DNA of 64,000 nt from Virgisporangium ochraceum (GTDB lineage: Bacteria > Actinomycetota > Actinomycetes > Mycobacteriales > Micromonosporaceae), in assembly GCF_016863655.1 (NCBI RefSeq), contig NZ_BOPH01000017.1, positions 124,001 through 188,000 on the forward strand, given 5' to 3'. Made by a program: the position numbers and the translations under genes. The notes beneath the pieces are model-generated. The model made no database searches. It worked only from the letters and a program-made list of their open reading frames with translations, and had not been told where the DNA came from. Shown here piece after piece: positions 18,009 to 26,932 of the stretch (positions are counted from its first letter, which is position 1; every line of letters begins with the position of its first letter).

Positions 18009-19510
18009 ACGCGCCACTGCGACGGGTCGGAGTCGTGGTGTTGGTCCTCTTCGGCCTGCTCTTCGCGAACCTCAACTGGGTGCAGGGTGTCCGCGCCAAG
18101 GAGTACCGCACCAGCGACTACAACGGCCGCGTGCTCCAGAGCGAGTACGAGGTCGAGCGCGGCAAGGTCATCGTCGGTGACGAGGCGGTGGCGCAGAGCG
18201 TACCGACCACCGGGGAGCTCAAGTTCCAGCGCACCTACCCGAAGGGCGCGCCGTACGCGCACCTCGTCGGGTACAAGAGCGTGACCCTGGGCGCCACCGC
18301 GATCGAGAAGCTCGAGAACGAGTACCTCAACGGCAACGCCGACTCGCAGGTCGCCGACCGCATCACCGAGATGTTCTCCGGCCAGAAGCCCGGCGGCAAC
18401 GTCGTCATGAGCGTCTCCAAGTCGGCGCAGGAGACGGCGTACAACGAGCTGCTGAAGAACAAGAACGGCGTGCAGAAGGCCGCCGCGGTCGCCATCGACC
18501 CGTCGACCGGTGCGATCCTCGCGGCCGCGTCGATCCCCAGCTACGACCCGAACGTGGTGTCGACCCACGACCGCACCGCGGCGTTCAACGCGCAGACCGC
18601 GCTCGACAAGGACCCGAACAAGCCGCTGCGCAACCGCGCGTTCTCCGAGCGGTTCCCGCCGGGTTCGACGTTCAAGGTCGTCATGGCCGCCGCGATGCTC
18701 GAGAACGGTGAGACGCCGAACAGCGTGCTGCCGGCCGGCCCGCGGTACGAGCCGCCGCAGACCGGTGGGTTCTTCATCAAGAACGCCAGCTCGAACATCT
18801 GCCCGGAGCCGACCACCACGCTGATCCAGGGGCTCACCGAGTCGTGCAACACGATGTTCGCCAAGTACGGGGCCGAGGTGCTCGGCGCCGAGAAGATCCG
18901 CGCGATGGCCACGAAGTTCGGGTTCGAGTCCACCCCGACGATCGACCGTGACGAGAAGAACACCTGCTTCCGTGTTGCGGAGAGCACCGTCGGATCGATG
19001 ACCAACACACCGGGCAAGAACGACCCGGCGGCGACCGCCCAGTCGTCCATCGGTCAGTTCGAGGTGGTGATGACCCCGCTACAGGGCGCGATGATCGCGG
19101 CATCCGTCGCGAACAACGGCTCCCAGATGCGCCCCTACCTGGTGCAGCAGCTGAAGGCGGCCGACCTGACGACGGTCCACTACACCGCCCAGCCCAAGGA
19201 GCTCCGCCGCAGCATCAGCGAGCAGCAGGCCAAGGACCTGCAGACGATGATGATCAGCGTTGTGGAGAAGGGCAGCGGCAAGAACGCCCGGATCAGCGGC
19301 TTCCAGGTCGGCGGCAAGACCGGTACCGCCGAGAACGCCACCGAGCAGGAGTCGCACGGCTGGTTCATCGCGTTCGCGATGAAGAACGGCAAGCCGGTCA
19401 TCGCCACCACGGTGTTCCTCGAGAACGCCGGCAAGGGCGGAAGTGCCGAGGCGGCGCGGATCGCCGGCCAGATCATGAAGGCGTACATCGCCGAGAAGGG
19501 TCTCGCGTGA
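18005..19510 (+). CDS. pbpA: PbpA: class B penicillin-binding protein (transpeptidase)
   Basis: A 501-aa D,D-transpeptidase that cross-links peptidoglycan with RodA. It has an N-terminal membrane anchor (about residues 8-28), a short non-penicillin-binding region, and a transpeptidase domain with the three motifs S221-T-F-K224 (PPGSTFKVV), S280-C-N282 and K438-T-G440. The length and lack of a large pedestal fit actinobacterial PbpA. The start overlaps the rodA stop (ATGA). It acts on the outer face of the membrane. Confidence 0.96.
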   Translation: MNAPLRRVGVVVLVLFGLLFANLNWVQGVRAKEYRTSDYNGRVLQSEYEVERGKVIVGDEAVAQSVPTTGELKFQRTYPKGAPYAHLVGYKSVTLGATAIEKLENEYLNGNADSQVADRITEMFSGQKPGGNVVMSVSKSAQETAYNELLKNKNGVQKAAAVAIDPSTGAILAAASIPSYDPNVVSTHDRTAAFNAQTALDKDPNKPLRNRAFSERFPPGSTFKVVMAAAMLENGETPNSVLPAGPRYEPPQTGGFFIKNASSNICPEPTTTLIQGLTESCNTMFAKYGAEVLGAEKIRAMATKFGFESTPTIDRDEKNTCFRVAESTVGSMTNTPGKNDPAATAQSSIGQFEVVMTPLQGAMIAASVANNGSQMRPYLVQQLKAADLTTVHYTAQPKELRRSISEQQAKDLQTMMISVVEKGSGKNARISGFQVGGKTGTAENATEQESHGWFIAFAMKNGKPVIATTVFLENAGKGGSAEAARIAGQIMKAYIAEKGLA

Positions 19511-19559
19511 TGGACCACAACGGACGCACAGGCGCCAGAAAGACCGGACGGAGATCATC

Positions 19560-21494
19560 ATGCTGAGTCCAGGCACGATGTTGGGCGGTCGATACCGCCT
19601 GGACGAGCGCATCGCCGGTGGCGGCATGGGCGACGTCTGGCGGGCGACCGACGAGGTGCTCGGCCGCACAGTGGCGGTCAAGGTGCTGCTGCAGGCGCTG
19701 GTGGAGGAGCCCGGCTTCGCCGAGCGCTTCCGCGGCGAGGCGCGCACCATGGCCACGATCAACCACCCCGGTGTGGTCGACGTCTACGACTACGGCAACG
19801 AGAACGACACCGCGTTCCTGGTGATGGAGTACATCGAGGGCGACGCGCTGTCGCGCACGCTGTCGCGGGTGGGGCGGCTGACACCGGCCCGCACGATGGC
19901 GCTCATGGCCCAGGCGGCCGACGCGCTGCACGCCGCCCACGAGAAGGGCATCGTGCACCGTGACGTGAAGCCGGGCAACCTGCTCGTGCGTCCGAACGGC
20001 ACGCTCGTGCTCACCGACTTCGGCATCGCCCGCTCGGCGGCCGTCGGCCAGCTCACCGCGGCCGGTTCGGTGCTGGGCACGGCGTCGTACATCTCGCCGG
20101 AGCAGGCGTCCGGCCAGGGCGCCACACCGCTGTCCGACGTGTACGCGCTCGGCGTGGTGGCGTACCAGTGCCTTTCCGGCCGGCGTCCGTTCGAGGGGGA
20201 GAACCCGCTCGAGATCGCCATGCGGCACGTGCGTGACCAGCCGCCGCCGCTGCCGCCGGACATTCCGGGGCCGGCCCGGCAGATCGTCGACACGGCCATG
20301 TCCAAGGACCCGAGCCAGCGGTACCCGAGTGCGGCGACGCTCGGCCAGGTGGCCCGGCGGGCCGCCGGTCAGCTGGCCGCGGCGAGCACCGCCGCGCGGC
20401 CGGCCGTGCCGCCGAGCGGCATGCCCGGGTCGCCGATGGTGCCGGGTTCACCGGTCGCGGCGCCGGTGTCCGGTATGCCCGGTGCGCCGATGTCGGGCCC
20501 ACCCGGTCCCGTGTCGGGTGCGCCGGGTACGCCGGCGTCGAGCTTCCAGCCGGGTCCGGCCGGTGCGCCGGTCGGCATGCAGGCCGGTCCCACGTCGGGT
20601 CCGCCCGGTGGTGGCTTCCAGGCCGGTCCCACGTCGAGTCCGCCCGGTGGTGGCTTCCAGCCCGGTCCCACGTCGGGTCCCCCCGGTGGTGGCTTCCAGC
20701 CCGGTCCGACGTCCGGGCCGCCCGACGCGTTCCCGCCGCCCACCTCGGGCGCGCCGTACGAAGAGGGTCCGAAGCCGGGTGAGACGGGCGCCAGCGGCAC
20801 CCGGGTCATGCCCGCCGGCGGGATGACCGGACCGGTCGGCCCGGGCGGGCCGGGTGCTCCCGGTGGTCCGCCTCCGCCGCCCGGACAGTTCGCCCGCGGC
20901 GCGGCCGGTGTGCCACCACCGCCCCAGCAGGCATCCGATACCGGGTACACGTACGTACAGACCAGCATGGTTCCCGGCGCTCAGCAGAACGCGCCCGCCG
21001 GCGGTGGCAGCGGCGGCGCGGGTGGCGGTGGCGGGCTGCTCAACCGGCGCAAGCCGGGCGTGATCGCCGCGATCGCGGGCATCGCCGCACTGGCGCTGAT
21101 CCTGTGCATCGGCGGCGGCGTGTTCCTGGTGAACAGCCTGGGCGGCGACGACGACCCGAAGGAACCGACCGCCACGGCGACCGCGACCAACGCGCCGCCC
21201 ACCGGCGAGACCGAGACCGTCGACTGTGACGGATTGCGCGGAAAACCGATCGCCGGTGTCCGCAACCATTTGGAGAACACGGACGGTTTCAAGGTGAAGG
21301 AGACGGAGGTCGCTGACAGCGCCCGTGCCGGCACCGTGGTCGACGTGAGCCCCTGTGGTCCGCAACCGAAGGGCAGCGAGATCGAGGTGAAGGTGAGCAA
21401 CGGGCGCGGCTCGGGCGGAGGCGGCCAGACCGGCGGCCCCAACCCGACGTGCACCGGCGGTTTCCCGTTCAACAACTGCCAATCCCGCCGGTAG
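19560..21494 (+). CDS. pknA: PknA-type Ser/Thr protein kinase with Pro-rich linker and extracellular PASTA-like domain
   Basis: A 644-aa transmembrane kinase. The kinase domain (about residues 10-270) has the glycine loop GGGMGDVW, Lys41, HRDVKPGN with Asp135, DFG Asp153 and GTASYISPEQ. A long Pro/Gly/Ser linker (about 285-490) contains tandem copies of GPTSGPPGGGFQ. One transmembrane helix (about 502-524) leads to an extracellular region with one PASTA-like unit and several cysteines. Mycobacterial PknA lacks PASTA units, so this is the longer actinomycete form. Start ATG with GGAG upstream. The stop codon lies inside the first unit of a tandem hairpin array. Confidence 0.93.
   Translation: MLSPGTMLGGRYRLDERIAGGGMGDVWRATDEVLGRTVAVKVLLQALVEEPGFAERFRGEARTMATINHPGVVDVYDYGNENDTAFLVMEYIEGDALSRTLSRVGRLTPARTMALMAQAADALHAAHEKGIVHRDVKPGNLLVRPNGTLVLTDFGIARSAAVGQLTAAGSVLGTASYISPEQASGQGATPLSDVYALGVVAYQCLSGRRPFEGENPLEIAMRHVRDQPPPLPPDIPGPARQIVDTAMSKDPSQRYPSAATLGQVARRAAGQLAAASTAARPAVPPSGMPGSPMVPGSPVAAPVSGMPGAPMSGPPGPVSGAPGTPASSFQPGPAGAPVGMQAGPTSGPPGGGFQAGPTSSPPGGGFQPGPTSGPPGGGFQPGPTSGPPDAFPPPTSGAPYEEGPKPGETGASGTRVMPAGGMTGPVGPGGPGAPGGPPPPPGQFARGAAGVPPPPQQASDTGYTYVQTSMVPGAQQNAPAGGGSGGAGGGGGLLNRRKPGVIAAIAGIAALALILCIGGGVFLVNSLGGDDDPKEPTATATATNAPPTGETETVDCDGLRGKPIAGVRNHLENTDGFKVKETEVADSARAGTVVDVSPCGPQPKGSEIEVKVSNGRGSGGGGQTGGPNPTCTGGFPFNNCQSRR
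20579..20735 (+). repeat. Coding tandem repeat in the pknA linker, 39-bp unit
   Basis: About four copies of a 39-bp unit encode [AP]GPTS[GS]PPGGGFQ. They lie in the disordered cytoplasmic linker between kinase domain and membrane helix; the copies differ by a few bases. Copy number is likely to vary between strains. Confidence 0.8.
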
Positions 21495-21610
21495 GCGGGG
21501 AAGGTGTTCAGCCCGCCGGTAGGCGGGGAAGGTGTTCAGCCCGCCGGTAGGCGGGGAAGGTGTTCAGCCCGCCGGTAGGCGGGAGTTGGTTCAGCTCGCC
21601 GGTAGGCGGG
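21484..21610 (+). repeat. Tandem hairpin array spanning the pknA stop codon
   Basis: Three identical 28-bp units (21484-21511, 21512-21539, 21540-21567), a diverged 27-bp fourth (21568-21594) and a partial fifth (from 21595). Each unit begins with CCCGCC-GGTA-GGCGGG, a 6-bp hairpin; the rest reads GAAGGTGTTCAG. The pknA TAG falls in the loop of the first hairpin. The array sits in the 255-bp gap before pknB and could weaken read-through or protect the upstream mRNA end. Confidence 0.9.
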
Positions 21611-21749
21611 CGGCAGGTAGGCCGGAGGCGCGGTCGGTCGGGGAGCGGCGCCGGTAGGTGACGAGCGTGGCACGCAGGGTCCACCGGTGCCAACGGGCGG
21701 AAAGTACTGTGGCAGGCTTAGAGACGATGACCGAAGGACGCGAGACGAG

Positions 21750-23492
21750 ATGACCGCGCAGGCCCGCCTCCTCGGCGGGAGGTACCAGGTCGGCGAGCTA
21801 CTCGGCTTCGGCGGCATGGCTGAGGTGCACCGTGGCCGCGATACGCGGCTCGGTCGCGACGTCGCGATCAAGACCCTCCGGCACGACCTGGCCCGTGACG
21901 CCACGTTCCAGCTCCGGTTCCGGCGCGAGGCACAGAACGCCGCCTCGCTGAACCACCCGGCGATCGTGGCGGTCTACGACACCGGTGAGGAGCACGCTCC
22001 CACCGGCGAGGAACTGCCGTACATCGTCATGGAGTACGTCAACGGTCGCACCCTGAAAGAGGTGCTGGCCATCGAGGGCCGCATCCAGCAGCGCCGGGCG
22101 CTGGAGATCGTGGCCGACATCTGCTCCGCGCTCGACTTCAGCCACCGGCACAGCATCATCCACCGCGACATCAAGCCCGGCAACGTGATGCTCACGCAGA
22201 CCGGCCAGGTCAAGGTCATGGACTTCGGCATCGCGCGGGCGCTGGCCAGCGGCGCCAGCACGATGACCCAGACGTCGGCGGTCATCGGAACGGCGCAGTA
22301 CCTGTCGCCGGAACAGGCGCGCGGCGAGGCCGTCGACGCCCGCAGCGACGTCTACGCGACCGGCTGCGTGATCTTCGAACTGCTCACCGGGCAACCGCCG
22401 TTCATCGGTGACAACCCGGTCAGCGTCGCGTACCAGCACGTGCGGGAGGACCCCCGCGCGCCCAGCGAGCTGAACCCCGACGTCACCCCCGACGTCGACT
22501 CGGTGGTGCTCAAGGCGCTGTCGAAGAACCCGGCCAACCGGTACCAGAGCGCCGGCGAGATGCGCAACGACCTGCTCCGGGCGGCCGCGGGCCGGCCGGT
22601 GTCGGCGCCGCCGGTGATGACCGAGGCCGAGCGCACCGCGATGATGGCGCCCACCCAGCGGCCGATGACCGGGACGATGACGCGGCCGCCGGCGCGGGTC
22701 CCCCCGCCGCAGCGCCAGAAGAAGGGCAGCACCGCACTGGTGGTGCTGATCACCGTGCTCGGCATGCTCGCGCTGGGGGTGCTGGGGCTCGGCCTGGTGC
22801 TGGCCAACCAGTCGTCCGACGTCACGGTGCCCGACCTCGCCGGTAAGACGGTCGCCGACGCGAACAGCCTCCTCGACGCCGAGGGCCTCTCCGGAACACA
22901 ACAGAGCACCAGCGAGTGCCAGCAGGCGACGAGCCTCAACAAGGTCATCAAGCAGGACCCGGCGGCGAACACGAAGGTGGCCGAGGGTTCGAACGTGACG
23001 TTCCAGGTGTGCACGGCGCCCGACAAGGCCACGGTGCCCGACCTCCGCGGCAAGACCCAGGCCGAGGCCGAGAAGGCGCTCCGCGACAACAAGCTGACCG
23101 CACAGGTCCAGCCGGTCGACAGCACGGAGAAGCAGGGCACGGTCGTCGGCACCTCGCCCGGTGCGGGTGCGGCGGTCGACGTCAACTCGGTCGTCGTCAT
23201 CAACATCTCGAAGGACAACCAGCGCAAGATGCCGAACCTCTCGGGCATGAACGAGAGCGAGGCGAAGCAGGCGCTGGCCAAGGCCGGCTTCGACGTGAAC
23301 AAGGTCACCATCAAAGAGCGCGGGACCACCGACGACGACCAGGTCGGCAAGGTCATCAGCCAGACCCCGAACGCCGACTCGACCCAGTTCAAGAACATCA
23401 GCATCACGCTGACGATCGGAACGAGGCAGAACAACCCGAACCCCGGTCCGAGCAACCCGTCGGCGTCGTCGAGCAGCGGCAACGGCGGCTGA
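21750..23492 (+). CDS. pknB: PknB: PASTA-domain Ser/Thr protein kinase
   Basis: A 580-aa receptor-type kinase controlling peptidoglycan synthesis and division. The kinase domain (about residues 10-275) has GFGGMAEV, Lys41, HRDIKPGN with Asp140, DFG Asp158, and an activation loop MTQTSAVIGTAQYLSPEQA whose Thr173 and Thr175 match the autophosphorylated pair of mycobacterial PknB. A transmembrane helix (about 330-352) precedes three PASTA domains (about 358-560) that sense muropeptides. The ATG at 21750 (MTAQARLLGG) is preferred by family similarity; ATG at 21726 is also in frame. It ends the operon with a bidirectional terminator. Confidence 0.96.
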   Translation: MTAQARLLGGRYQVGELLGFGGMAEVHRGRDTRLGRDVAIKTLRHDLARDATFQLRFRREAQNAASLNHPAIVAVYDTGEEHAPTGEELPYIVMEYVNGRTLKEVLAIEGRIQQRRALEIVADICSALDFSHRHSIIHRDIKPGNVMLTQTGQVKVMDFGIARALASGASTMTQTSAVIGTAQYLSPEQARGEAVDARSDVYATGCVIFELLTGQPPFIGDNPVSVAYQHVREDPRAPSELNPDVTPDVDSVVLKALSKNPANRYQSAGEMRNDLLRAAAGRPVSAPPVMTEAERTAMMAPTQRPMTGTMTRPPARVPPPQRQKKGSTALVVLITVLGMLALGVLGLGLVLANQSSDVTVPDLAGKTVADANSLLDAEGLSGTQQSTSECQQATSLNKVIKQDPAANTKVAEGSNVTFQVCTAPDKATVPDLRGKTQAEAEKALRDNKLTAQVQPVDSTEKQGTVVGTSPGAGAAVDVNSVVVINISKDNQRKMPNLSGMNESEAKQALAKAGFDVNKVTIKERGTTDDDQVGKVISQTPNADSTQFKNISITLTIGTRQNNPNPGPSNPSASSSSGNGG

Positions 23493-23506
23493 CGCCATAG
23501 CAACGC

Positions 23507-23539
23507 GAAGGCCGCGCCCCACCCGGGGAGCGGCCTTTC
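23507..23539. terminator. Bidirectional terminator between pknB and trpG
   Basis: AAGGCCGC (23508-23515) pairs with GCGGCCTT (23530-23537), with an inner CCCC/GGGG pairing; TTT follows on the plus strand. It serves both convergent genes. Confidence 0.75.
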
Positions 23540-23544
23540 GCACA

Positions 23545-24192
23545 TCAGACCGCGAACGCTCCCAGCCGTCGCGCCTCGACCTCGTCGGCCAGCGCGGGTG
23601 CCCGGTCGAGCGCAGACGGGTGACCGCAGGCCGCCACCCAGTTCGCGAGCATGAGGTGCCCGCCCTGGGTGAGCACCGACTCGGGGTGGAACTGCACGCC
23701 CTCGATGGGCAGCGTGCGGTGGCGCATCGCCATCACGATGCCGGACTCCGTGCGCCCGGTGACCTCGATCTCCGCGGACAGCGTGGCCTCGTCGACGGCG
23801 AGCGAGTGGTACCGGGTCGCGGTGAACGGGCTGGGCAGCCCGGCCAGCACACCCGCACCGGTGTGGTGGACCAGCGACGTCTTGCCGTGCAGCAGTTCGG
23901 GAGCCCGGTCGACGACCCCGCCGTACACGGCGCCGAACGCCTGGTGTCCGAGGCACACGCCGAAGATCGGCAGCTCGCCGGCGTACTCCTCGATCACCTT
24001 CATGCAGATGCCGGCGCGCTGCGGCGTCCCCGGTCCCGGAGAAAGCAGGACCCCGGCGGGCCGCAACCGGCCGACGTCGGCCACGGAGATCTCGTCGTTG
24101 CGCCGCACCTCGCACTCGACACCGAGCTGGCCGAGGTACTGGACGAGGTTGAACACGAACGAGTCGTAGTTGTCGATGACGAGGACGCGCAC
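23545..24192 (-). CDS. trpG: Anthranilate/aminodeoxychorismate synthase component II (glutamine amidotransferase)
   Basis: A 215-aa class I glutamine amidotransferase that frees ammonia from glutamine for anthranilate (tryptophan) or aminodeoxychorismate (folate) synthesis. It has VLVIDNYDSFVFNL at the N-terminus, LSPGPGTP, the nucleophile Cys80 in FGVCLGHQAFG and the pair His169/Glu171 in GVQFHPES. The GTG at 24192 is preferred because GGGAAGG lies 5 nt before it; GTG at 24198 is too close. It sits beside pknB, as in other actinomycetes, far from a trp operon. A dual trpG/pabA role is likely. Confidence 0.93.
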   Translation of the reverse strand: MRVLVIDNYDSFVFNLVQYLGQLGVECEVRRNDEISVADVGRLRPAGVLLSPGPGTPQRAGICMKVIEEYAGELPIFGVCLGHQAFGAVYGGVVDRAPELLHGKTSLVHHTGAGVLAGLPSPFTATRYHSLAVDEATLSAEIEVTGRTESGIVMAMRHRTLPIEGVQFHPESVLTQGGHLMLANWVAACGHPSALDRAPALADEVEARRLGAFAV

Positions 24193-24194
24193 GA

Positions 24195-24470
24195 TCACCT
24201 TCCCGGTGAGGGTTCGTTCGACTCCGTCGAGTATGGAAGGTCGTGCTCGTCGCCCGGAAGGCCACCGGACGGGTCGGTTCCGGCGGGACCGCCGCCACCC
24301 GGGTCGCCACCCTCGTCGGTGACGTTCACGTCGTCGAACGGCAGTAGGGGTTCAGCGGCCGGGAAGCCCCAGAACCACAGAGCGCCGACCACGAGCGTCA
24401 CCAGGAGCAACGACCCGATGATCTTGCCCGGGACCCCGAACGGCAGCTTCCGCCAGATCCACGCGTACAC
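24195..24470 (-). CDS. Small membrane protein of the sortase operon (91 aa)
   Basis: A single transmembrane helix (about residues 15-37) in a basic N-terminus (MYAWIWRKLPFGVPGKIIGS) precedes an acidic, Gly/Pro-rich tail of about 50 residues. The GTG start lies 3 nt after the sortase stop, and the gene runs into the trpG start, so all are co-transcribed. It is conserved in position in related actinomycetes but has no known function; it may be a sortase accessory or structural peptide. Confidence 0.7.
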   Translation of the reverse strand: MYAWIWRKLPFGVPGKIIGSLLLVTLVVGALWFWGFPAAEPLLPFDDVNVTDEGGDPGGGGPAGTDPSGGLPGDEHDLPYSTESNEPSPGR

Positions 24471-24473
24471 GCG

Positions 24474-25682
24474 TCAGCCCCCGATTTCCCTGGGCCGGCC
24501 CGCGGTGCGCTGGACGACCGATGAGGGGTCGCCGGGGTCGAGCTTCGCGTGGATGATCAGCCGCTGGTAGTTGTTGAACTTCGGGTTGCAGGTGGTGAGC
24601 GTCAGCATCATGTCCTGCGGCTTCTTGCCCGGCTGGCCCGGCACCGGCGCCACCACCTGCACCGCGGTCGGCAGCACCACGTGGCTCTGGGTGACCCGGT
24701 ACACGTAGAACGTCTGAGCGGTCTCCACAACGATCGGGTCGCCGACCCTCAGCTGGTCGAGGTCCCAGAAGATGGCCCGGTTGCGGTGGCCGGCCACGGA
24801 GAAGTTCCCGACCTCGCCCGGCATCGCCGTGTTCGGGTAGTGGCCGGGCGCGTACCGGATGTCCTTCTGCGTGACGCCCTGTACGACGACCCAGTTCTTG
24901 TCCAGGCGCGGGATGTACAGGCGGGCCAGCGCACCACCGGAGAGCGGCGGCGGCACCGCCGCGCCGAGACCGGCGGACGGCGAGGTCGACGGCTGCTGGG
25001 CGAACTGCTGCGCGAGCTGCCGGTCGAGGTCGTTCTGCTCCGCGTTGACGATGGCGGCCTTGCCCCACACCTCGTACGCCGCGAACAGCAGCACGATGAG
25101 GCCCAGCGTGATGAGCAGTTCGCCGGTGCCACGGGCAACCGTGCGCGCGACGGTGGCGGGCGTCGTACGGGTCACTTCCGAGTACACGCTCCTGTAACCG
25201 TCTGCGGTCTGCACCGGTCGCAACGGGATGACGCGGACGCCCCTCGGCGCCTGCCGCCCGTCGCCGGTGCTGTTCCGGTCTGCCGTCTCCGCCACCCGCA
25301 GTTCGCCCCGGCCGTGCAGTCGCGGAATGATCGCGGTGCGGTCTTCGGGCACCACCGGCGTCAGCACCGAGGTGGCGGTCGCGTCGGTCGTTCCGGGCCC
25401 ATTTTCGCCGAGGGTCTCGACGTCGCGTGGGTCATTGCCCGATTCGGACCCTATCGTCACCGGAACGGAGGTCTCGCGGCCACGACTGCGCCGGCCGGAC
25501 CGGTCTCCGACCTCCCTGGCCGGCGGGGGCGGGGCGGTGTCGAGGAAGTCGGGACGGATCGGGGGCAGCCGGTGCGCCGGTAGGGCCGACGTGGGTTCGT
25601 TGTCGATCGACCCCTCGTCGTGGTCGGGTGGTGCCGCGTGGGCGGGACGGTGCCTGGGGCGGTGCGCCGGCTGCGAGGTCAT
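24474..25682 (-). CDS. Class E sortase
   Basis: A 402-aa membrane transpeptidase. A long disordered cytoplasmic N-terminus (about residues 1-175, Pro/Arg-rich) precedes one transmembrane helix (about 186-205). The sortase domain (about 250-385) has His299 (VAGHRNR), Cys365 (TLTTCNPKF) and Arg374 (NYQRLIIHAKL). Class E sortases of high-GC actinobacteria anchor proteins carrying LAXTG-type signals to the wall; no such substrate is seen in this window. The ATG overlaps the DUF881 stop (ATGA). The N-terminus is far longer than usual, and an internal start is possible. Confidence 0.92.
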   Translation of the reverse strand: MTSQPAHRPRHRPAHAAPPDHDEGSIDNEPTSALPAHRLPPIRPDFLDTAPPPPAREVGDRSGRRSRGRETSVPVTIGSESGNDPRDVETLGENGPGTTDATATSVLTPVVPEDRTAIIPRLHGRGELRVAETADRNSTGDGRQAPRGVRVIPLRPVQTADGYRSVYSEVTRTTPATVARTVARGTGELLITLGLIVLLFAAYEVWGKAAIVNAEQNDLDRQLAQQFAQQPSTSPSAGLGAAVPPPLSGGALARLYIPRLDKNWVVVQGVTQKDIRYAPGHYPNTAMPGEVGNFSVAGHRNRAIFWDLDQLRVGDPIVVETAQTFYVYRVTQSHVVLPTAVQVVAPVPGQPGKKPQDMMLTLTTCNPKFNNYQRLIIHAKLDPGDPSSVVQRTAGRPREIGG

Positions 25683-26536
25683 TCAGGCACCTTCGCCCCG
25701 GGTAAGGCGAGTGACCCGTGGTAAGCCGGCACGGTGACGTCCCCCTCCACCCTGACCTCGTAGCCGAGTCCGAAGTCGGCGGCCGCGTTGCGGAACAGCC
25801 GCACCCCGCCGGACTCGTCGAGTGAGCGCTGCAGGCGGCCAGGGTCTCCGATTGCCGTGATCACGAACGGGGGCGAGTGCACCCGCCCGTCGAGCAGGAG
25901 TGTGTTCCCGACGCAGCGTACGGCGCTGGTGGCGATGATGCGGACTCCCATGATCATCATGGCCTCCGCTCCGCCGGCCCACAACGCGTTCACCACGGCC
26001 TGTACGTCCTGCTGGTGCACCACCAGATCGTCGGCGCTGGCGTTGGCCGGCCGGGTGCCGTCGGGCCGGCGCGGTGCGTCGTTCATGCGCACGGTCACAC
26101 CGGGACCACGTAACGCGGTCAGTCCCGCCGCGGCCTCCCGGTCGGCGGCTTCGCCCTGCTGCTGCGCCACGCCCGCGTCGGTCTTGCCGATGCCGCCGGT
26201 GAGGGCCTCGACATCGCGCCGGAGGCGATCGGCCCGTTCCTCGGCCGCGGAGACATCCTGTTGGCGCTTCTCGATCAGGTTCGTCAATTCCGGGCGGCGA
26301 TCATTGCGAAGTTCGGTACCCGCTGCGGTATTTGCGGTGGTCGTGACCAAAAGACCCGCGAGAAGGGCCACAATGGGAACCAGCAACGACCACCCACGGC
26401 GGCGGTCGGTGCGTCGGCGCAGGCCATGCCAGGCGCGGCGGAACGCTCCGGACCACGAAACGGCACCGGATGTGTACTCCACCACGCCCCCAACCTGTCG
26501 CCGCGCGCCGGCTTGACTACGCTTGTCATTCAGCAT
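25679..26536 (-). CDS. DUF881 family membrane protein
   Basis: A 285-aa protein. After about 50 basic residues comes one transmembrane helix (LLVPIVALLAGLLVTTTAN), then a coiled coil (LIEKRQQDVSAAEERADRL) and the DUF881 domain with GPGVTVRMNDAP, VHQQDVQAVVNALWAGGAEA and RVEGDVTVPAYHGSLALPGA. DUF881 genes lie next to crgA, sortase and division genes in actinobacteria (ylxW-like). The start is uncertain: ATG at 26536 or the paired GTGs at 26485/26482, which keep only a short tail before the helix. It is divergent from crgA and starts the sortase-trpG transcript. Confidence 0.85.
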   Translation of the reverse strand: MLNDKRSQAGARRQVGGVVEYTSGAVSWSGAFRRAWHGLRRRTDRRRGWSLLVPIVALLAGLLVTTTANTAAGTELRNDRRPELTNLIEKRQQDVSAAEERADRLRRDVEALTGGIGKTDAGVAQQQGEAADREAAAGLTALRGPGVTVRMNDAPRRPDGTRPANASADDLVVHQQDVQAVVNALWAGGAEAMMIMGVRIIATSAVRCVGNTLLLDGRVHSPPFVITAIGDPGRLQRSLDESGGVRLFRNAAADFGLGYEVRVEGDVTVPAYHGSLALPGAKVPE

Positions 26537-26582
26537 TCTCGCACCGCGGGGGTGCCCGCCCGAGCCCCTCCTTGGAGACGCA

Positions 26583-26846
26583 GTGCCGAAGTCAAACGTA
26601 CGCAAGAAGAAGGTCTACACGCCGCCCGCCGAGCTCCGGCCCACGCAGGCGGCGACGACCCGGAAGCCGAGCCCGGTCTGGGTGCCCGCGCTGGCGGTCG
26701 CGTTGATCGTCGCCGGCATCGCCTGGCTGGTCACGTTCTACCTGTCGCAGGGCCAGTACCCGGTGTACTCGTGGCGCTACTGGAACCTGGCGATCGGGTT
26801 CGGCGCGATGGTCGCCGCACTGGGCGTCCTGTCCAAGTGGAGGTAG
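26583..26846 (+). CDS. crgA: CrgA: cell division inhibitor/scaffold
   Basis: An 87-aa protein with the CrgA layout: a short basic N-terminus (MPKSNVRKKKVYTPP), two transmembrane helices (about residues 32-53 and 64-83) and almost no tail. CrgA bridges FtsZ and the septal PBP machinery and blocks premature septation in Streptomyces and mycobacteria. The GTG start has GGAG 5 nt upstream. Its position beside pknAB and divergent from DUF881 matches the conserved actinobacterial arrangement. Confidence 0.95.
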   Translation: MPKSNVRKKKVYTPPAELRPTQAATTRKPSPVWVPALAVALIVAGIAWLVTFYLSQGQYPVYSWRYWNLAIGFGAMVAALGVLSKWR

Positions 26847-26932
26847 TGGACTTTCCCACTGCGGCGGTTACTTGTCGGTAGCGAGCCGTAAGCTCGTCGA
26901 AATCAGGCTCACGGGCTTACGGAGGCGCACCA

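Noticed and set aside
21484-21610. CRISPR array
   Set aside because: The units are directly contiguous with no spacers and no cas genes.
21508-21904. Minus-strand frames encoding PAYRRAEHLPRLPAG repeats
   Set aside because: They are read through the hairpin array; repeats in an intergenic array give a repeated peptide in every frame, and no promoter or SD supports them.
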